From the NCBI RefSeq assembly GCF_016950255.1, contig NZ_JACGFN010000002.1:1-64000 (forward strand): a DNA stretch of 64,000 bases, read 5' to 3'. Made by a program: the position numbers and the translations under genes. Shown here one piece after another: positions 25,634 through 35,231 of this stretch (positions are counted from its first letter, which is position 1; each line of letters opens with the position of its first letter). Below the pieces are notes generated by a model. The model ran no database searches and was not told the origin of the DNA. It was given only the letters and a program-made list of their open reading frames with translations. The stretch is from Pectobacterium brasiliense (GTDB lineage: Bacteria; Pseudomonadota; Gammaproteobacteria; Enterobacterales; Enterobacteriaceae).

Positions 25634-28600
25634 TTACACCGCGGCGGGTTTATCAACATGTTTCTCATTCTCTGGACGTATCTTGAACCAGATAGCGTAC
25701 ATCGCAGGCAGAAACACCAGCGTGATGATGGTGCCGCCAAACGTCCCGCCAATCAGCGTGTATGCCAGCGTGCCCCAGAAAATAGAATGAGTGAGCGGGA
25801 TGAACGCCAAAATAGCGGCAAGCGCGGTCAGCAACACAGGTCGGGCTCGCTGCACCGTCGCCTCCACCACCGCATCGAATGGCGAGAGTCCTTCCTGCTC
25901 GTTATGATGGATCTGCCCGATAAGAATCAAAGTATTACGCATCAGGATACCGGATAGCGCAATCAACCCCACAAGCGCATTGATACCAAACGGCTGGTTG
26001 AAGAGCAGCAGCGTTGGCACCACGCCAATCAGCCCCAGCGGTGAAGTAAGAAACACCATCACCATTGCCGACATTGACCGCACCTGTAGGATGATGATCA
26101 GTAGCGTAATAGCAATCATGATAGGAAACAGCGGAGCCATCGCCTGAGTGGCTTTTCCTGATTCTTCAATCGGGCCTGCCTGTTCAATACGGTATCCGGC
26201 CGGAAGTGTATCGATGATAGGCTGTAGCTGTTTCAGGATCGCCATAGAAACATCCGGCGGTTGCAGGTTTTCGGCGATATCACCCCGTACAGTCATGATC
26301 GGTGTGCGATCGCGGCGGCGCAGGATAGGATCTTCCATCTTCACGTCGACCTCCCCTATCTGTGACAGAGGGATACGCTGACCAGCAGCCCCCACGAGCG
26401 TGAAGCCCGCTATTTTTGCCGGATCAAGCCGGATATCCCCAGCAGCACGTCCCATGACCTGCACCGAACGAATGTCTTCACGCACCGACGTGATCGGAAC
26501 ACCCGAGAGCAGGAACTGAAGTTGCTGGGCGACCGCATTCGATGTCAATCCCACCGCCTGTAAGCGATCCTGATCGAGCGTGAAATGCAGCGTCGGCACC
26601 TGCGGCCCCCAATCAGCATTGACGGTCCTCATCATCGGATTTGCCAGCATCACCGTTTTCACCTTGTCTGCAATCTCACGCAGCGTGGTCGGATCCGGTC
26701 CCATAACACGGTAGGCCACCGGATAAGGTGAATTGGGGCCAAACACCAGTTGAGTCACCCGAACAAGCGCTTCCGGTGCCAGGCCATTGGCCGCCGCTTC
26801 ACGCAATCGAAACTTGAGCGCCTCACGCGCTTCCTGGCTGTCTGTCAGCACGACAATTTTTGCAAACGACGGATCGGGCAGCTCTGGCGACATAGCCAGA
26901 AAAAAGCGCGGTGAACCTTGCCCGATATAAGACGTAACAATTTTTGCCTCTTCTTGCTTCTTCAGCCAGTCCTCTACCTTCGCCGTTGCCGCGCTGGTCT
27001 GCTCAATGGAAGTCCCATAGGGCATCTGCACTTCTACCAGCACTTCAGGACGATCGGAGGTCGGGAAGAATTGTTTTTTAACCAGCGCCATACCTAAGAT
27101 CGCTACGATAAAGGCAGCCACCACGGTACCTGCCACGATCCATTTCCGCGAGATAACACGCGTCAGTAAACGGCGAAATTGGTTGTAATGGCGAGTGTTG
27201 TAGATGGCGGCGTGTCCCCCCTCTACGGCTTTGATTTCCGGTAGCATTTTTACGCCCAAGTAAGGCGTGAAAACCACTGCAACGACCCAGGAGGCAATCA
27301 GGGCAATACCGACGATCCAGAACATGTTGCTGGTGTACTCACCGGCGGTGGATTGCGCGAAACCGTTAGGCATAAACCCCACAGCGGTGACCAGCGTACC
27401 TGCCAGCATCGGGGCAGCCGTATGGCTCCAGGCATAGGCGGAGGCTTTAACACGGCTATAGCCCTCCTCCATTTTCACCACCATCATCTCGATGGCGATA
27501 ATGGCATCATCGACCAGCAAACCCAGCGCCAGAATGAGAGAACCCAACGTAATTCGGTCGAAGTTTTTACCGGACGCTTCCATCACCACAAAAACGATAG
27601 CCAGCGTCAACGGCACCGCGGCGGCAACGACAACCCCTACGCGCCAACCCATGCTGATAAAGCAAACAACCAGCACGACAAGCAACGCGACGAAGAATTT
27701 GATCATGAATTCGTCAACAGACGAGCTGATATTCACCGACTGATCGGTGACTTTCGTCAACGTCATGCCAAGCGGCATGCCTTCATTGATTTTGGTCGTC
27801 TCAGCATCCAGTGCCTTCCCCAAATCCAGGCCATTCCATCCTTCACGCATCACAATGCCCAGCAACAGCGCCGGTTCTCCCTGATTGCGAACCAGAAAGG
27901 TCGCAGGGTCTTCATAGCCACGCTCAACGGTTGCTACGTCTGAAAGCTGTAACGTCCTACCCTGTACAACAATCGGCGTTTTACGAATCTTGTCCAACTT
28001 ATCAAAAGCGCCATCCAGACGAATAAAGACCTGTGGCCCGCTCGTATTAATCGAGCCGGCAGGCGTCAGTTCGTTCTGGCTATTCAGCGCGGAGAAAATG
28101 TCCTGAGGAGCAATACCCAGCGTCGCCAGCCGGTCGTGCGAGAACGACACAAAAATACGTTCAGCCTGTTCCCCGATGATATTGACCTTCTTCACGCCCG
28201 GCACATGCAAGAGACGCTGACGCAGCGATTCGGCATCACGAACCAGTAAACGCTGCGGCTCGCCTTTCGCCTTTAGCGCAAAGAGCGCAAAGGTCACATC
28301 GGAGAATTCGTCGTTAACCATCGGCCCAATCACGCCTGTCGGCAGGTTCCTGGCTTCATCACCGAGCTTTTTACGCGCCTGATAGAACTCCTCCTGTACC
28401 TGTGAAGGCGGCGTACTATCGAGCAGTGACAGCATGGTAAAAGCGAGTCCAGGACGCGTGTAAGTCTCACTGCGGTCATACCACTTGAGCTCCTGCATGC
28501 GCTTTTCCAGCGGCTCAGCCACCTGATCCTGCATTTCCTGAGCGGTCGCCCCCGGCCAGACAGAAACAATGGTCATCTGCTTGACCGTAAACGGTGGATC

Positions 28601-28723
28601 TTCTGCCCGCCCCAGTTCAAAGAACGAGAGAATGCCCGCGACGGTAATCAGGATGATGAGAAACAGCGTGATGGAGCGCTCACGGACAGCAAGCGCCGAA
28701 AGATTGAATCTTCCCTCGCTCAT
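25634..28723 (-). CDS. RND-family efflux pump inner-membrane transporter
   Basis: The 1029-aa protein has the full RND layout: 12 helices, two large periplasmic loops and the TM4 proton-relay segment LGLLVDDAIIAIEMMVVKMEE with its Asp pair. The N-terminus (FNLSALAVRERSITLFLIILITVAGILSF) and EDPPFTVKQMTI are typical of the TriC/MexK-like subgroup of HAE-type pumps rather than of AcrB itself. It uses proton influx to export drugs or solvents from the periplasm via the adaptor and an outer-membrane channel. Its ATG overlaps the adaptor stop by 4 nt (ATGA). The operator at 29877-29900 lies upstream of the two-gene operon. Confidence 0.92.
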   Translation of the reverse strand: MSEGRFNLSALAVRERSITLFLIILITVAGILSFFELGRAEDPPFTVKQMTIVSVWPGATAQEMQDQVAEPLEKRMQELKWYDRSETYTRPGLAFTMLSLLDSTPPSQVQEEFYQARKKLGDEARNLPTGVIGPMVNDEFSDVTFALFALKAKGEPQRLLVRDAESLRQRLLHVPGVKKVNIIGEQAERIFVSFSHDRLATLGIAPQDIFSALNSQNELTPAGSINTSGPQVFIRLDGAFDKLDKIRKTPIVVQGRTLQLSDVATVERGYEDPATFLVRNQGEPALLLGIVMREGWNGLDLGKALDAETTKINEGMPLGMTLTKVTDQSVNISSSVDEFMIKFFVALLVVLVVCFISMGWRVGVVVAAAVPLTLAIVFVVMEASGKNFDRITLGSLILALGLLVDDAIIAIEMMVVKMEEGYSRVKASAYAWSHTAAPMLAGTLVTAVGFMPNGFAQSTAGEYTSNMFWIVGIALIASWVVAVVFTPYLGVKMLPEIKAVEGGHAAIYNTRHYNQFRRLLTRVISRKWIVAGTVVAAFIVAILGMALVKKQFFPTSDRPEVLVEVQMPYGTSIEQTSAATAKVEDWLKKQEEAKIVTSYIGQGSPRFFLAMSPELPDPSFAKIVVLTDSQEAREALKFRLREAAANGLAPEALVRVTQLVFGPNSPYPVAYRVMGPDPTTLREIADKVKTVMLANPMMRTVNADWGPQVPTLHFTLDQDRLQAVGLTSNAVAQQLQFLLSGVPITSVREDIRSVQVMGRAAGDIRLDPAKIAGFTLVGAAGQRIPLSQIGEVDVKMEDPILRRRDRTPIMTVRGDIAENLQPPDVSMAILKQLQPIIDTLPAGYRIEQAGPIEESGKATQAMAPLFPIMIAITLLIIILQVRSMSAMVMVFLTSPLGLIGVVPTLLLFNQPFGINALVGLIALSGILMRNTLILIGQIHHNEQEGLSPFDAVVEATVQRARPVLLTALAAILAFIPLTHSIFWGTLAYTLIGGTFGGTIITLVFLPAMYAIWFKIRPENEKHVDKPAAV

Positions 28724-29829
28724 GGCTGGCTCCCGGCGACGCTGGCATCGCGCTGTTCAATCACTCGGACCGCTTCACCGTCATGCAGCAAATGCGTCCC
28801 CAAGGCCACAACCTGCTCTCCCGGTTTGAGATTCCCGGTCACCTTTGCCCTATCGTCGCTAAGGCCAGACATCTGAACGGGTTGCCATGATACTTTGGCG
28901 GGTTCGCCTGAAATACGCCAGACACCCGGCCCTTTCCCCGCGTCATAGATTGCCGCTAAAGGCACCTGTAGCATCTGGCGGGATACGTCATCTTTCGCGA
29001 TATGGAGCGTAACGGTGGATCCGAGCGGTGCACTCGACAGCTCACCTTCAAGCACATACCTCGCTTCGAAGGTACGCGTCAACGGATCGGCCGCATCGGA
29101 GAGCAACCGCAGTTTCGCTGGAACACGCTGTTCTCCGGCGCCATAGCGCATTGCCTGCGCTTCGCTTCCAACCGAGGGACGTAGCGTTTCGGGCAGTTGT
29201 AAGATGGCTTCCCGTTGCCCCGCGCGCGCCAGCCGAACAACAGCTTGCCCTGCACTCACCACTTGACCGGGTTCAGCCAGTGTATTCATTACCACGCCGT
29301 CGGCATCGGCCAGCAACACGGCATACTCCGTCGCATTGCGTGCTACATCAGCCTGAGCCTGTGCAGCGCTCAGTTCCGCTTTCGCCGTCTCGGCAGCCGC
29401 CTTTATTTGATCGTAAGCCGAAGCGGATACCGCACCTGCGGCAACCAGACCACGATAGCGAGCTTCGTCATCGGTCGCCTGTCTGGCACGGGCACGGGCC
29501 GCGGTTACGGCCTGCTGCTGGGCTTGTGCCTGTAAGTTGAGATCGATAGGGTCCAGACGCATCAAAGGCTGGCCGCGTTTCACGGTCTGGCCGGTATCGA
29601 CCAGACGTTCAAGGATTTTGCCTTGCACCCGAAAACCCAAGTCGCTTTGAACTCGTGCGACAACCACACCGGTGAAGGCGCGAGAAGCGTCAACAGCACT
29701 CACCACGGTAGCCGCTCTCACCAGAGGAGGCTGATTGCGTGGATCGTCGACATCGGAAGCGTCGCCACACGCCACCAGGGCGAGAGGCAACAGGCAAACA
29801 GCAAGAGTGGTGGATTTTAGCCGAAGCAT
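28720..29829 (-). CDS. RND efflux periplasmic adaptor lipoprotein
   Basis: The 369-aa protein has a lipoprotein signal, LLPLALVACGD, with Cys21 as the lipidation site. It shows the adaptor (HlyD/AcrA) fold: a lipoyl-like segment (GFRVQGKILERLVDTGQTVKRGQPLMRLD), a helical hairpin rich in Ala/Gln (about 90-165: AQAQQQAVTAARARARQATDD), and beta-barrel and membrane-proximal domains. It bridges the RND pump to the outer-membrane factor encoded at 30608. It is the first gene of the operon. A matched inverted repeat 48 bp upstream of its start indicates repression by the adjacent TetR protein. Confidence 0.92.
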   Translation of the reverse strand: MLRLKSTTLAVCLLPLALVACGDASDVDDPRNQPPLVRAATVVSAVDASRAFTGVVVARVQSDLGFRVQGKILERLVDTGQTVKRGQPLMRLDPIDLNLQAQAQQQAVTAARARARQATDDEARYRGLVAAGAVSASAYDQIKAAAETAKAELSAAQAQADVARNATEYAVLLADADGVVMNTLAEPGQVVSAGQAVVRLARAGQREAILQLPETLRPSVGSEAQAMRYGAGEQRVPAKLRLLSDAADPLTRTFEARYVLEGELSSAPLGSTVTLHIAKDDVSRQMLQVPLAAIYDAGKGPGVWRISGEPAKVSWQPVQMSGLSDDRAKVTGNLKPGEQVVALGTHLLHDGEAVRVIEQRDASVAGSQP

Positions 29830-29876
29830 GGGTTCCCTTCTTAAATGAGCAGGACAGAAACCGCATTCTCCAACCA

Positions 29877-29900
29877 GTGACCAATATTGTCAATGGTCAC
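29877..29900. promoter_or_regulatory. TetR-type operator upstream of the adaptor-pump operon
   Basis: GTGACCA at 29877-29883 and TGGTCAC at 29894-29900 form an inverted repeat in a 24-nt site. The same half sites with the same spacing recur at 30559-30582 in front of the outer-membrane factor gene. Two identical-format sites flanking one tetR gene strongly suggest that this regulator binds them. Confidence 0.78.
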
Positions 29901-29905
29901 TATTT

Positions 29906-30520
29906 TTAAGGTGCCAGGCTACGCAATATTAACGACGGCAGTAACACCGCAGCGGACGCTGACGAATCCAGGTTGTATTGCAGTTGAATAGGGCAAGCAT
30001 AAGGACGCATGACCAGATAGATGGCCTCTGCCGCCTCATCCAGCGGCGTCTTGCGCTCAAATTCCCCGGACTGTCGCCCCTCAAGAAGAATTTGCTGAAC
30101 AAGCTGACGTAGTTTTTCTTCATAAGCAACGGCTGAAGGCCAGCGTTCGCGCGAGGATACCGCAGCGATCTCATAAAGCTTGCGATCGTGAAAAAATAAA
30201 TCGCTGCCCGCTTCTATCAAGGCTTTATACAGGCGCCTCAGCTTTTCTGAAGCCGTTGGCGCATCCACCAGTTCCGCGTTGACAATATCCATAATCATTG
30301 CCAGTCGGTTAGTACAAATCATCTCACCGATGGCCTGTTTGGAATCAAAAAACTTGTAGATGTAGGCCTTAGAAAAACCAATCGCTTTGGCCAGATCGGA
30401 CACGGTGGTCTTCTCATAGCCAAAGTGTCCGAAGTGCTCAGTCGCCGCTTCAACAACCTGATCTCGAACGCTGTGATCCGACGGCCCGCGTGGGGACTGT
30501 GTATTCATGTGTTTAGTCAT
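29906..30520 (-). CDS. TetR-family repressor of the efflux system
   Basis: The 204-aa protein has an N-terminal TetR helix-turn-helix at about residues 20-66 (RDQVVEAATEHFGHFGYEKTTVSDLAKAIGFSKAYIYKFFDSK). The helical ligand-binding C-terminal domain has low conservation, as usual. Start ATG 30520 or 30508. It lies between the adaptor-pump operon (same strand) and the divergent outer-membrane factor gene. The matched operators on both sides imply that it represses both transcripts and itself, with release by a pump substrate. Confidence 0.9.
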   Translation of the reverse strand: MTKHMNTQSPRGPSDHSVRDQVVEAATEHFGHFGYEKTTVSDLAKAIGFSKAYIYKFFDSKQAIGEMICTNRLAMIMDIVNAELVDAPTASEKLRRLYKALIEAGSDLFFHDRKLYEIAAVSSRERWPSAVAYEEKLRQLVQQILLEGRQSGEFERKTPLDEAAEAIYLVMRPYACPIQLQYNLDSSASAAVLLPSLILRSLAP

Positions 30521-30558
30521 TACTCAAGCTTAGCTCACCGAGCGCTGATTGACAACGA

Positions 30559-30582
30559 GTGACCAATACGTAATATGGTCAC
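30559..30582. promoter_or_regulatory. TetR-type operator between tetR and the outer-membrane factor gene
   Basis: GTGACCA at 30559-30565 and TGGTCAC at 30576-30582, 24 nt overall, copy the site at 29877-29900. The site lies between divergent genes, 38 nt from the tetR start and 26 nt from the ATG at 30608. It overlaps the alternative ATG at 30575, which argues against that start. Confidence 0.78.
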
Positions 30583-30607
30583 AACCTTTTTGACTCAAGG
30601 AATTCCT

Positions 30608-32125
30608 ATGTTATCCCTCCGTACCCTTACCTTGGTGGTGACCACGAGCTTAATGGCAGGTTGCGCCGTTGGGCCGGATTATCATCGTCCGGACGCGCCA
30701 CTCGCTGATCGTTATCAGGTGCAATCCGCCGCACAACGATCCTCCGCGCAGCCATCTGTCGCAAAATCGCCTTTAGCAGAACCGTCTTTAGTAGAACAAG
30801 AAAGCGCAGCTCAGGTAGCCAACCTTGCGGTCTGGTGGGAAAGCTTTAATGATCCCTTACTGAGCCAGTTAGTTTCAAGGGCACTCGCACAGAATCTTGA
30901 TTTAGCCCAGGCATCCGCACGGATGAGTCAGGCGCGTGCCGGGCTTGGCGCAGCAACGGCGGCGCTGCTGCCCTCGGGCAACATCAGCGGACAAGGCACT
31001 CGCGCCTACCAGTCAATTGAAACGCCACAAGGTCAGCTACTCAACTCGGTTCCTGGCTATAGTCGCTACGGCAATGCTTATGAAGCCGATCTCAACGCCA
31101 GTTGGGAGCTTGATGTATTCGGTGGACTGAGACGCGGTCGTCAGGCGGCACTGGCTGACTATCAGGCTTCCGAGGCAGGCGTCGCGGCCACTCATCTGGC
31201 CGTCGCCGCTCAGACTGCCGATATTTATATCACTCTGCGCGGGTTACAAACGCGCCTGGCGATCGCCAACAGTCAGGTCAAGACACAGCAAGAGCTGCTG
31301 GATAAGGTACAACTGCTCCACAGTAAAGGGCTCGCCGCAGAATATCAGGTTCGTCAGACGGAGGGCGCGCTTTCGCAGGTTCAGGCAACCGTGCCCGCTC
31401 TCCAGACCGGAATCGACGCCGCGATGAACGCATTGGACGTTATGCTCGGCACGCCTCCCGGCACGCATCGGGCCCAGTTGTCCACCTCACAGGCCATTCC
31501 ACAGCCTCCAGCGCTCATAGCAACAGGGACACCCGCCGATCTGCTGCGCCGCAGACCCGATATTATCGTGGCCGAACGCCACCTCGCGGCGTCCAACGCA
31601 CGCATCGGGGTAGCCATCAGCGAGTACTATCCTAAATTCTCCCTCAGCGCCTTACTCGGTAGTGCAACATCGGTGTCGAGCGGCAATCTGTTCTCTAACG
31701 GTGCCAGCCAATCGGCGGGCGTATTGGGGCTGCGCTGGCGACTCTTCGACTTCGGCCGCATTAACGCCCAGATCGATCAGGCGAAGGGACAGGAAGCCGA
31801 AGCGCTGGCGGCTTACCGCCTGTCGGTACTCCGTGCGACCGAAGACGTTGAGAACGCCTTCTCGGCCTTGGTCAATCGCGAAACGCAGTCTGCAACGTTA
31901 GCCGCCGGTGAAACCGCGTTAGCCAGCGCGCGGCAGTCGTCTTTCATCGCCTACCAGAAGGGAACAAGCAGCCTGATTGAGGTTCTTCACGCCGATGAAA
32001 CCCTGCTACAAACCTCCGATGCCCGGGCTCAGGCTCAAACCGAATCGGCACGAGCAGCCGTCGCCACATTCAAGGCGCTCGGCGGTGGCTGGCAGCCGCC
32101 AGAAACCACAGCGAAAGCGCAATAA
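30608..32125 (+). CDS. Outer-membrane factor lipoprotein of the RND system (NodT/OprM family)
   Basis: I choose ATG 30608 (505 aa): it follows AAGGA and starts a lipoprotein signal with lipobox LMAGC and GCAVGPDYHRP, the standard beginning of NodT/OprM-type channels. The upstream ATG 30575 lies inside an operator. The protein has two repeated TolC-like helical segments (LVSRALAQNLDLAQASARMSQARAG and its second half) and an SWELDVFGGLRRGRQAALADY strand. It forms the outer-membrane exit duct for the RND pump. The gene is divergent from the adaptor-pump operon and shares its regulator through a copy of the same operator. Confidence 0.92.
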   Translation: MLSLRTLTLVVTTSLMAGCAVGPDYHRPDAPLADRYQVQSAAQRSSAQPSVAKSPLAEPSLVEQESAAQVANLAVWWESFNDPLLSQLVSRALAQNLDLAQASARMSQARAGLGAATAALLPSGNISGQGTRAYQSIETPQGQLLNSVPGYSRYGNAYEADLNASWELDVFGGLRRGRQAALADYQASEAGVAATHLAVAAQTADIYITLRGLQTRLAIANSQVKTQQELLDKVQLLHSKGLAAEYQVRQTEGALSQVQATVPALQTGIDAAMNALDVMLGTPPGTHRAQLSTSQAIPQPPALIATGTPADLLRRRPDIIVAERHLAASNARIGVAISEYYPKFSLSALLGSATSVSSGNLFSNGASQSAGVLGLRWRLFDFGRINAQIDQAKGQEAEALAAYRLSVLRATEDVENAFSALVNRETQSATLAAGETALASARQSSFIAYQKGTSSLIEVLHADETLLQTSDARAQAQTESARAAVATFKALGGGWQPPETTAKAQ

Positions 32126-32193
32126 GATGCGCACCCAACACAGCCACAAACTGGCACCTGTCCAATTGAAAATAAACAACTGGAGTTATTAAC

Positions 32194-32979
32194 ATGACAG
32201 TAAAAAACAATGCATGGGTGCTTATCACGGGCGCTTCAAGCGGGTTTGGCGAGGAATTCGCAAGGCAATATGCGGCACAAGGAAAGTCGCTCATCCTGGC
32301 GGCGCGTCGGCTCAATAAGCTTGAAATACTCGCGGAGGCATTACGCAAAGATTTCAACGTTGATGTCATAGTTGAACAAGTGGATCTTTCCGTGATTACC
32401 GCAATCAGCGATCTGCACAGCCGACTAAAAGAACAAAATATTGTGGTTGATATATTAATTAATAACGCTGGCCACGGTTTGCAGGGCAGTTTTTTAGATC
32501 AATCACTGGGTGAGTCGCTGGATATGATCGATCTGGATATCGCAAGTTTGACAGCGATAACCCGGCTCTTTGCAGAAGATATGCGCGTCAGGCGTAAAGG
32601 ACATATTTTGATGGTCGCCAGCCTGCTGTCTTATCAGGGCGTAAAGAATTTTGCCGTTTACTCAGCAGCTAAAGCGTATGTGCTCCGGTTTTCCGATGCT
32701 CTGCATCGTGAGCTTAAAAGCGATGGTATCACTGTCACTGCACTGTGCCCGGGCATGTCTGACACCGGTTTTGCTACGGCAGCCAAACAAAAACTCACTC
32801 CTGCGCTAAAAGGTGTGATGATGCAGCCTAAACCTGTTGTTCAGGCTGGTATCCGGGCTCTTGAGGCTGGGCGAATGAGCGTTGTTCCAGGTATGGGAAA
32901 TAAAGCGATTACATTTCTGACTTGGGCCACTCCACGCTGGTTACATCAAGCCATCATGGCTCGCGTGATGGGTGTTTAA
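32194..32979 (+). CDS. Short-chain dehydrogenase/reductase
   Basis: The 261-aa protein has the SDR N-terminal cofactor motif TGASSGFGEEFA (TGxxxGxG), the NNAG motif as INNAGHGLQG, and the catalytic triad region with S(LLSYQGVKNFAV)YSAAK, giving Ser-Tyr-Lys. It uses NAD(P)H to reduce or oxidise a carbonyl or alcohol of unknown identity; it resembles the DltE/YqjQ type rather than a fatty-acid enzyme. GGAG precedes ATG 32194. The gene follows the efflux factor gene by 68 nt on the same strand and may be read through from it. Confidence 0.85.
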   Translation: MTVKNNAWVLITGASSGFGEEFARQYAAQGKSLILAARRLNKLEILAEALRKDFNVDVIVEQVDLSVITAISDLHSRLKEQNIVVDILINNAGHGLQGSFLDQSLGESLDMIDLDIASLTAITRLFAEDMRVRRKGHILMVASLLSYQGVKNFAVYSAAKAYVLRFSDALHRELKSDGITVTALCPGMSDTGFATAAKQKLTPALKGVMMQPKPVVQAGIRALEAGRMSVVPGMGNKAITFLTWATPRWLHQAIMARVMGV

Positions 32980-33249
32980 AGAGAATTCCGGAAAGCCACA
33001 GGAGCGAACAGCCCTCGTAATGGAATGCACCTCTCAATCGTTGTGTATTAAATTTTCGGGGGGAACAATCCACATCAAACATCAAGACTTGCCGCCGCAA
33101 AATAAAACGCGCTATCATCGCGGCGGCTATTCACTTTTACATCTTTTGATTTTCATCTTCGCTGAATTTTTTCAGCGCGAATTTCTCTGTCTGTTCTCAA
33201 CGTCGCACGCGATACCGAGCCAGACATCATGATGTGAAAGGCCTTTTCT
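32980..33249. other. Leader region of the lepA paralogue
   Basis: About 270 bp without a supported gene. GCCGCCGC (33091-33098) and GCGGCGGC (33120-33127) form an 8-bp GC-rich inverted repeat with a 21-nt loop, 120 nt before the lepA-like start. It may be a terminator of the SDR gene or a leader structure. Confidence 0.4.
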
Positions 33250-35049
33250 ATGTGTACACCTCAAATTCGTAATTTCTGCATTATTGCCCATGTCGATCAT
33301 GGCAAATCCACCCTCGCCGACCGCTTTATCGAACTGACTGCAACCGTCGCCCAACGTGACATGCGTGAACTGCTGCTGGATTCGATGGAGATAGAACGGG
33401 AACGCGGCATCACCATCAAATTGCAAACCGTTCGCATGAGTTATCGGGATGAGAATGGTCAGCGGTATCAGTTCAATCTGGTGGATACGCCGGGGCACGT
33501 CGATTTTTCCGCAGAAGTCTCCCGCAGTCTCGCCGCCTGTGACGGTGCGATTCTTCTTATCGATGCCACGCAGGGCGTTCAGGCACAGACGATCGCCAAC
33601 CTCAATCTCGCCCGACAGCAAGGGCTGACTATTCTGCCCGTCCTGAACAAAATCGACAGCCCACAGGCTAACGTACCGCAGGTGATGCAGCAGTTGGCGG
33701 CGATTCCCTCGCTGGATATCAGCACCGTGCTGACGGTCTCTGCCAAAACCGGTGAGGGCGTGGCCGAGGTGCTGGACGCAATTGCCCACCATTTCCCCGC
33801 ACCAACAGGGCTCGCCGATGCCCCGCTGCGTGCGCTGGTGTTTGATTCACATTACGATCCCTATCAGGGTGCCATCATGCATGTACGCGTGGTGGATGGC
33901 AGTATTCAGGCTGGTGCAACGCTGCGTTTTATGTCATCAGGAACACGTTTTGAGGTCACCGAAACCGGCGCTTTTTTCCCCCATCGTCAACCTTGTACCG
34001 CGTTGGAAAACGGTGAGGTCGGTTATCTCGCGGCTGGACTGAAAGACGCCGCCGCCATCCGAGTGGGCGATACGCTGACGTCAGCCGAACGCCCCGCAAC
34101 AGAGCCGGTTGCTCGCTATCAGGACATGAAGCCGATGGTGTTTTCTGGGCTCTATCCCGATGCGGACGACGATCTGAAAGGCTTGCGTAACGCCATGAAT
34201 AAGCTGTCACTTAACGATGCGGCGTTGCACTGGATTCCCGATGTTTCCGCCTCATTGGGTGCCGGTTTTCGCTGTGGTTTTCTTGGGATGTTACATATGG
34301 ATATTGTTCGTGAACGGCTCAGGCGTGAATACGGCATTTCCGTGATTGCCACCGCGCCCAGCGTGGAATACCGCGTCACGTTACATAACGGCCAATGCCT
34401 GACGATCGATAATCCGGCACATTTCCCCGGAGAGGACGTGTTGCACTTCGTCGAAGAACCCTATGTTATCTGCACCATCAACACACCGGACGCCTACGTC
34501 GGCACGTTGATGGAGTACTGTGCCTCGCGCCGTGGGGAGTTTATCGACATGCAATATCTCAATAACGGTAGCGTGACCTTACACTGGGATCTGCCGCTCA
34601 ACGAGATGATCTTCGGCTTTTTTGATGCCCTGAAATCGCTCACGCAAGGCTATGCCACGCTGGATTATGAGCCCGGTCGCTACCGGCGTTCCGATTTGGT
34701 GCGCTGCGACATCTACCTCGATAGCCAGTTGATCGATGCTTTTTCCTTCATTATCGCCCGTCATAAGGCATGGGCGCGGGCAACCGAGATCGTGAAAGCG
34801 TTGAAGTACGTGATTCCGCGCAAGCTGTACCCCGTTCCTGCTCAGGCCAAAATCGGTAATCGCGTTATCGCGCGCGAAGATATTCCTCCGCTGCGCAAAA
34901 GCGCATTGGCACAGGGTTTTCAGGGCAGCCTGTCGCAGAAACAGCGACTGATCCGTAAACAGCGAGAAAATAAAAAGCACAACGTGGGGTTCTCGAAACG
35001 AGACATTCCACGCGAAGCGTTTATGGCTATTCTGGCGATTGATGCCTAA
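33250..35049 (+). CDS. Divergent LepA/EF4-family translational GTPase (second copy type)
   Basis: The 599-aa protein has the length and domain order of LepA: G1 AHVDHGKS (13-20), switch I RERGITIK, G3 DTPGHVDF (79-86), G4 NKID, G5 SAKTG, then domains II, III, V and the LepA-specific C-terminal domain (KLYPVPAQAKIGNRVIAREDI, ending REAFMAILAIDA). LepA acts on stalled or mis-assembled ribosomes. By memory of the E. coli protein many positions differ, and lepB, which normally follows lepA, is absent. This looks like a horizontally acquired or duplicated paralogue. It is monocistronic, with a hairpin terminator after it. GTPase residues are intact, so it should be active. Confidence 0.85.
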   Translation: MCTPQIRNFCIIAHVDHGKSTLADRFIELTATVAQRDMRELLLDSMEIERERGITIKLQTVRMSYRDENGQRYQFNLVDTPGHVDFSAEVSRSLAACDGAILLIDATQGVQAQTIANLNLARQQGLTILPVLNKIDSPQANVPQVMQQLAAIPSLDISTVLTVSAKTGEGVAEVLDAIAHHFPAPTGLADAPLRALVFDSHYDPYQGAIMHVRVVDGSIQAGATLRFMSSGTRFEVTETGAFFPHRQPCTALENGEVGYLAAGLKDAAAIRVGDTLTSAERPATEPVARYQDMKPMVFSGLYPDADDDLKGLRNAMNKLSLNDAALHWIPDVSASLGAGFRCGFLGMLHMDIVRERLRREYGISVIATAPSVEYRVTLHNGQCLTIDNPAHFPGEDVLHFVEEPYVICTINTPDAYVGTLMEYCASRRGEFIDMQYLNNGSVTLHWDLPLNEMIFGFFDALKSLTQGYATLDYEPGRYRRSDLVRCDIYLDSQLIDAFSFIIARHKAWARATEIVKALKYVIPRKLYPVPAQAKIGNRVIAREDIPPLRKSALAQGFQGSLSQKQRLIRKQRENKKHNVGFSKRDIPREAFMAILAIDA

Positions 35050-35075
35050 TTACTGACGGAGAGAACACAACGAGC

Positions 35076-35104
35076 GGGCGGATAACGCGACGCGTTAGCC
35101 GCCC
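35076..35104 (+). terminator. Hairpin terminator after the lepA paralogue
   Basis: GGGCGG, a 1-nt mismatch and TAACGCG pair with CGCGTTA and CCGCCC around a single A, giving a nearly perfect stem at 35076-35104, 27 nt after the stop. It is followed by CTTCGTTTTCC. Confidence 0.7.
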
Positions 35105-35231
35105 CTTCGTTTTCCTACTGACTTTTCCTTGCCTGCCGATGACGGACAGTATCTTTTATACTGCCGATAATTTATCCTCTCCCGCCTTTCGTCATCGACC
35201 GATAAATAAGAAAAAGTAAGAGCCTGCACCT

